64,000 nucleotides of DNA. Source: Bradyrhizobium hereditatis. GTDB lineage: Bacteria; Pseudomonadota; Alphaproteobacteria; Rhizobiales; Xanthobacteraceae. Below, piece by piece: positions 60,814 to 64,000 of this stretch. The DNA is taken from contig NZ_JAGKJK010000020.1 of NCBI RefSeq assembly GCF_020329435.1, positions 62,001 through 126,000 on the forward strand, in the 5' to 3' direction. Position 1 is the first letter of the stretch. Each line of letters opens with the position of its first letter. Under the pieces are notes generated by a model. It saw nothing but the letters and a program-made list of their open reading frames with translations, was not told where the DNA came from and did not search any database. Both the position numbers and the translations under genes were made by a program.

Positions 60814-62943
60814 ATGGTCGATGTCACGGCAGGTCAGGGCGGCGCCAGCCCCAAATTTCCGACCCTTGGCGAAATCGGCGAGATCCTAAAGCGCGGCGAT
60901 CTGGCGCTGGCGTTCGGCGTCCTGGTCATCCTGGTCGTGCTGATCCTGCCGCTGCCCGCGATCGTGCTCGATCTGTTCCTTGCGATCTCGATCACGGTCT
61001 CGATCCTGATCCTGATGACGTCACTGTTCATCCAGGCGCCGCTCGAATTCTCGGCGTTTCCAACCGTGCTGTTGATCTCGACCATGCTGCGGCTGTCGCT
61101 CAACATGGCCTCGACACGGTTGATCCTGTCGCATGGCCATGAGGGCACGGCCGCGGCCGGCCACGTCATCGAGGCCTTCGGCAATTTCGTGATGAGCGGT
61201 AATTTCGTGATCGGAATTATCGTGTTCGCGATCCTCGTCATCGTGAACTTCGTCGTCATCACCAAGGGTTCGGGCCGCATCGCCGAAGTCGCTGCCCGCT
61301 TCCAACTGGATTCGATGCCCGGCAAGCAGATGGCGATCGACGCCGACCTTTCCGCTGGCCTGATCGACGAGAAGACCGCCAAAGAGCGGCGCAAGGCGCT
61401 GGAGGACGAAAGCGGCTTCTTCGGCGCGATGGACGGCGCCTCGAAATTCGTCCGCGGCGACGCCATCGCGGGCCTTTTGATCGTTTTCATCAACGTCGTC
61501 GGCGGCATCATCATCGGCGTCGCGCAGCAGGGCATGAGCTTTGGCGACGCCGCCCGCACCTATACCGTGCTCACCGTCGGCGACGGCCTCGTCACCCAGG
61601 TGCCGGCGCTGATCGTCTCCACCGCCGCGGGCCTCCTCGTCTCCAAGGCCGGCATCACCGGCGCCGCCGACAAGGCGCTGATGAAGCAGCTTTCGGGTTA
61701 TCCGCAGGCGCTCGGCATGTCGGCCGGCGTCATGCTGGTGCTGGCGCTGCTGCCGGGAATTCCGATGCTGCCCTTCCTCGCGCTTGGCGGCGGCGCCGCC
61801 GCGCTGGCCTGGAAGGCGCGCAACCACAACACCGCCGTCAAGGCGCAGGAAGCTGCTGCCGCCGCCGCGCCCGATGCCGCCGCGGCCGCCGCCCAGGCTG
61901 CGGCCGAGGAGCCGATCGCCTCCGCGCTCAAGATCGACGACCTCAAGATCGAGCTCGGCTACGCGCTGCTACCGCTGGTCAACGGCCCCGACGGCACCGA
62001 CCGCCTGACCGAGCAGATCAAGGCGCTGCGCCGCTCGTTCGCGATCGAAATGGGTTTTGTGATGCCGGCGGTGCGCATCCTCGACAACGTGCAGCTCGAG
62101 GCCAACACCTACGTCATCAAGATCAAGGAAGTCGACGCCGGCTCGGGCAAGATCTGGCCGAACCAGTTCATGGTCATGGATCCCGCCGGCAACCAGGTCG
62201 GCGTGCCCGGCATCCATACCGTCGAGCCGACCTTCGGTCTTCCCGCGACCTGGGTCGACGCCGCGCTGAAGGAAGAGGCCTCGCTGAAGGGTTATACCGT
62301 GGTCGATGCCGCGACCGTGCTGTCGACGCACCTGACCGAGCTGCTCAAGAACAACATGAGCGATCTCTTGTCCTATGGCGAGGTGCAGAAGCTCCTGAAG
62401 GATCTGCCAAAGGAACAGGGCGAACTGGTCAAGGACATCGTGCCGAGCCAGGTCACGGTATCGGGCATCCAGCGCGTGCTGCAGCTCCTTCTCGCCGAGC
62501 GCATCTCGATCCGCGATCTCTCGACTATCCTCGAGGGCATTGCGGACGCACTCGCCTTCTCGCGCAACCCCGCAACCATGGTCGAGCACGTCCGCGCCCG
62601 CCTCGCCCGCCAGATCTGCGCGCAGAATACCACATACAACGGCTACCTGCCGTTGATCGCGCTGTCGGCGCGCTGGGAACAGGCGTTCGCGGAATCAATC
62701 GTGGGCCAGGGCGAAGAGCGCAGCCTCGCCATGCAGCCTTCAAAACTCTCGGAGTTCATGACCGCCGTGCGCAACGCCTTCGAGCAGGCCGCCCGCGAGG
62801 GCGAGGCGCCGGTGCTGGTCACGTCAGCGGCAATCCGTCCGTTCGTCCGCTCGCTAGTCGAACGATTCCGCTCGCAGACGACGGTACTGTCGCAGGCCGA
62901 AATCCATCCGCGCGCGCGGTTGAAGACAGTGGGGAGTGTGTAG
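60814..62943 (+). CDS. flhA: flagellar biosynthesis protein FlhA
   Basis: 709 aa from ATG 60814 (MVDVTAGQGG); alternatively GTG 60712, in the same frame, sits 5 nt after GGGAGG and would add 34 residues. FlhA is the large inner-membrane component of the flagellar type III secretion gate. The N-terminal half has about eight membrane helices, including LPLPAIVLDLFLAISITVSI and the family-signature region KGSGRIAEVAARFQLDSMPGKQMAIDADLSAGLID, with the conserved FHIPEP-type segment. The C-terminal cytoplasmic domain (about 370-709) includes VSGIQRVLQLLLAERISIRD. No other flagellar gene is in the window. It follows a repeat-dense 650-base intergenic region. Confidence 0.95.
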   Translation: MVDVTAGQGGASPKFPTLGEIGEILKRGDLALAFGVLVILVVLILPLPAIVLDLFLAISITVSILILMTSLFIQAPLEFSAFPTVLLISTMLRLSLNMASTRLILSHGHEGTAAAGHVIEAFGNFVMSGNFVIGIIVFAILVIVNFVVITKGSGRIAEVAARFQLDSMPGKQMAIDADLSAGLIDEKTAKERRKALEDESGFFGAMDGASKFVRGDAIAGLLIVFINVVGGIIIGVAQQGMSFGDAARTYTVLTVGDGLVTQVPALIVSTAAGLLVSKAGITGAADKALMKQLSGYPQALGMSAGVMLVLALLPGIPMLPFLALGGGAAALAWKARNHNTAVKAQEAAAAAAPDAAAAAAQAAAEEPIASALKIDDLKIELGYALLPLVNGPDGTDRLTEQIKALRRSFAIEMGFVMPAVRILDNVQLEANTYVIKIKEVDAGSGKIWPNQFMVMDPAGNQVGVPGIHTVEPTFGLPATWVDAALKEEASLKGYTVVDAATVLSTHLTELLKNNMSDLLSYGEVQKLLKDLPKEQGELVKDIVPSQVTVSGIQRVLQLLLAERISIRDLSTILEGIADALAFSRNPATMVEHVRARLARQICAQNTTYNGYLPLIALSARWEQAFAESIVGQGEERSLAMQPSKLSEFMTAVRNAFEQAAREGEAPVLVTSAAIRPFVRSLVERFRSQTTVLSQAEIHPRARLKTVGSV

Positions 62944-63250
62944 TCAAGTTGCGCAAATCACTCAAAAAATCCCGAGGCCATTTCGCCACATGCAAACGGT
63001 TTGTTAAAATCGGGTAATTTGACGCCGTCGCGCGACGCGAGCGCCGTTACCACAGTAAGCGATTGTAAAACATAGACAATTGTCAAAAATAGCGATTTCC
63101 CGATCGCGGCCGTTCAAGTCTTTTCACCGGCTTGTGATCGGCTATTGGGAACGATTTCCCGAATTCCTACGTTTTCTGCACGCGAGACGTTGAACCCGCC
63201 TGAGAAGGCATTCGACCAATTCACACGCGGGAAGGCGGCAGGAGACTTCC
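62944..63250. other. gene-free stretch downstream of flhA
   Basis: About 307 bases, AT-richer than the surrounding genes (AATTGTCAAAAATAGCG and CAAACGGTTTGTTAAAATCG segments). It likely contains the promoter of the small membrane-protein gene. No intrinsic terminator for flhA was found in it. Confidence 0.4.
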
Positions 63251-63457
63251 ATGAACCACTCGATCTACAGCGCAGATCGCACGACCCATCTCAAGATCGT
63301 GGTCGTGGCGCTCGTGGCAGGTATCGTGGTCGCCGGTTTCAGCATCTCGGCACGCAACGGCTCGGATGATGGTCTCACCCAGACCGCGAGCACGGGCGTG
63401 ATGAAGGCCGGCAAGCCGGTCGTGGTCACCAGCTCAAGCAACTCAGTCGTTCGCTAG
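63251..63457 (+). CDS. small single-pass membrane protein
   Basis: 68 aa with AGGAG 7 nt upstream of ATG. One hydrophobic helix (KIVVVALVAGIVVAGFSISA, about 15-34) follows a polar N-terminus and precedes a Ser/Thr/Val-rich tail (GKPVVVTSSSNSVVR). No family is recognised. A strong intrinsic terminator lies about 97 bases after its stop, suggesting it forms its own transcript. Confidence 0.6.
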   Translation: MNHSIYSADRTTHLKIVVVALVAGIVVAGFSISARNGSDDGLTQTASTGVMKAGKPVVVTSSSNSVVR

Positions 63458-63553
63458 AGGAGAAGAAATTCACGGAATTCACGTGGCTCTTTACAGCCCC
63501 CCAAAGTCGCTACGTGGATATATAAGACCCCAACTACCCCCAAGTTGACTGCG

Positions 63554-63586
63554 AAAACGCCCGCTCCCCACGGGCGTTTTCTTTTT
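63554..63586 (+). terminator. intrinsic terminator
   Basis: AAAACGCCCG (63554-63563) pairs perfectly with CGGGCGTTTT (63571-63580) around CTCCCCA, followed by CTTTTTG. It is the clearest Rho-independent terminator in the window and ends the transcript of the small membrane-protein gene. Confidence 0.85.
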
Positions 63587-63634
63587 GTGCGAGTATGCTC
63601 GCCATCACACCACAGAAATCGCCTGGCACACCGA

Positions 63635-63752
63635 CCTCATCCTGAGGAGCCCGCGAAGCGGGCGTCTCGAAGGATGCCCGCGTGCGCCACCGGCTCCATC
63701 GGGGCCTTCATGGTTCGAGACGCGCGCAAGAGCGCGCTCCTCACCATGAGGG
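63635..63752. repeat. dispersed repeat family C (second copy)
   Basis: CCTCATCCTGAGGAGCCCGCGAAGCGGGCGTCTCGAAGGATG and TTCGAGACGCGCGCAAGAGCGCGCTCCTCACCATGAGG match the layout of the element at 20353-20455. It sits between the terminator and the convergent anti-sigma-factor gene. Confidence 0.75.
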
Positions 63753-63771
63753 AAGCTTAAGTGGAGAGATG

Positions 63772-64000
63772 CTACCGCCCAGGCACCGTCTCGATCAGCT
63801 TGCCGGTATAGATCGGCGCCGAAGTCGGCTGGCCGGTCGGCGAGCCGCCGGCCTGCTCGACGGTGACCGCGTAGGTCGCAGCGTTGATGGTGCTGGCGTC
63901 GAAGTCGGCGAGCACCGGGCGCGCGGTAAAATCGCTGCCGCCGATCACGCCGAGCGAGCGCGGCCGCGGCAGCTTGTCGGAGATCAGCCAGAGCTCAAAG
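63772..64000 (-). CDS. anti-sigma factor (RskA-like C-terminal domain), partial
   Basis: The minus-strand frame enters from the right edge and ends at TAG 63772-63774, giving 75 C-terminal residues. The segment FELWLISDKLPRPRSLGVIG followed by YAVTVEQAGGSPTGQPTS is the typical end of RskA-domain anti-sigma factors that hold ECF sigma factors at the membrane. The N-terminal sigma-binding part and membrane helix lie outside the window. The usual partner sigma-factor gene would be upstream of it, beyond 64000. Confidence 0.8.
   Translation of the reverse strand, partial: FELWLISDKLPRPRSLGVIGGSDFTARPVLADFDASTINAATYAVTVEQAGGSPTGQPTSAPIYTGKLIETVPGR

Noticed and set aside
1..64000. Prophage, insertion sequence or integrative element
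   Set aside because: No integrase, transposase, phage structural or conjugation gene was recognised on either strand; only small non-coding repeats suggest past mobility.

Overview
The window looks like a chromosomal segment of a Bradyrhizobium-type alphaproteobacterium. This is inferred from the GC-rich codon use, GTG/TTG starts with good Shine-Dalgarno sites, family content typical of that group (DUF1236, DUF6894, cupin-XRE regulators, Bug/TTT binding proteins, an FlhA of rhizobial type), and several families of dispersed intergenic palindromes. No rRNA, tRNA, CRISPR array, transposase or phage gene was seen.

Region 1 (1-5.3 kb) is a compact same-strand catabolic set: amidohydrolase, lactonase-like metallo-beta-lactamase-fold enzyme, an SMP-30/isochorismatase-like fusion, an FMN azoreductase-like quinone reductase and a quinone-oxidoreductase-type MDR enzyme. 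Region 2 (5.7-9.9 kb) is a MacA/MacB-like export operon (adaptor, ATPase, two FtsX-type permeases). Region 3 (9.9-13.8 kb) has tenA, a Bug-type binding protein divergent from a LysR regulator, and a Tat-exported beta-carbonic anhydrase.

Region 4 (14.2-19.5 kb) encodes oxygenases: a Baeyer-Villiger-type monooxygenase fused to an HSL-family esterase, a PhyH-type dioxygenase, and a convergent free-standing Baeyer-Villiger-type monooxygenase. Region 5 (19.5-24.5 kb) is repeat-rich, with a hypothetical protein, ChaC, DUF6894, a decayed HWE histidine kinase and a Crp/Fnr regulator. Region 6 (24.8-38 kb) holds a gamma-glutamyltransferase-like protein, a DUF1236 protein and an amine/amino-acid block: a four-gene ABC transporter plus FAD oxidase operon, an XRE-cupin regulator, a molybdopterin enzyme, a D-amino-acid dehydrogenase, an omega-aminotransferase and a second XRE-cupin regulator.

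Region 7 (38-50.7 kb) is mixed: cupins, a deleted alpha/beta-hydrolase remnant, a BKACE enzyme, an ethylene-receptor-like hybrid histidine kinase, TetR facing a 5'-truncated crotonase, LysR, MFS, a membrane protein, a His-rich protein plus cupredoxin, an AI-2E-type permease and a GNAT. Region 8 (50.8-60 kb) has small secreted or lineage-specific proteins, a zinc-ribbon/adenylate-cyclase/ATPase regulator, a VOC protein and an OpgC-like acyltransferase. Region 9 (60.4-64 kb) has flhA, a small membrane protein, a clear intrinsic terminator and the end of an anti-sigma-factor gene.

The points most worth following up are the BVMO-esterase fusion with its altered fingerprint, the ETR1-like sensor kinase in which the copper-ligand His position is Arg, the SMP-30/isochorismatase fusion with Ser at the nucleophile position, three gene remnants (HWE kinase, alpha/beta-hydrolase, crotonase), and a possible MITE-like element at 21.5 kb.
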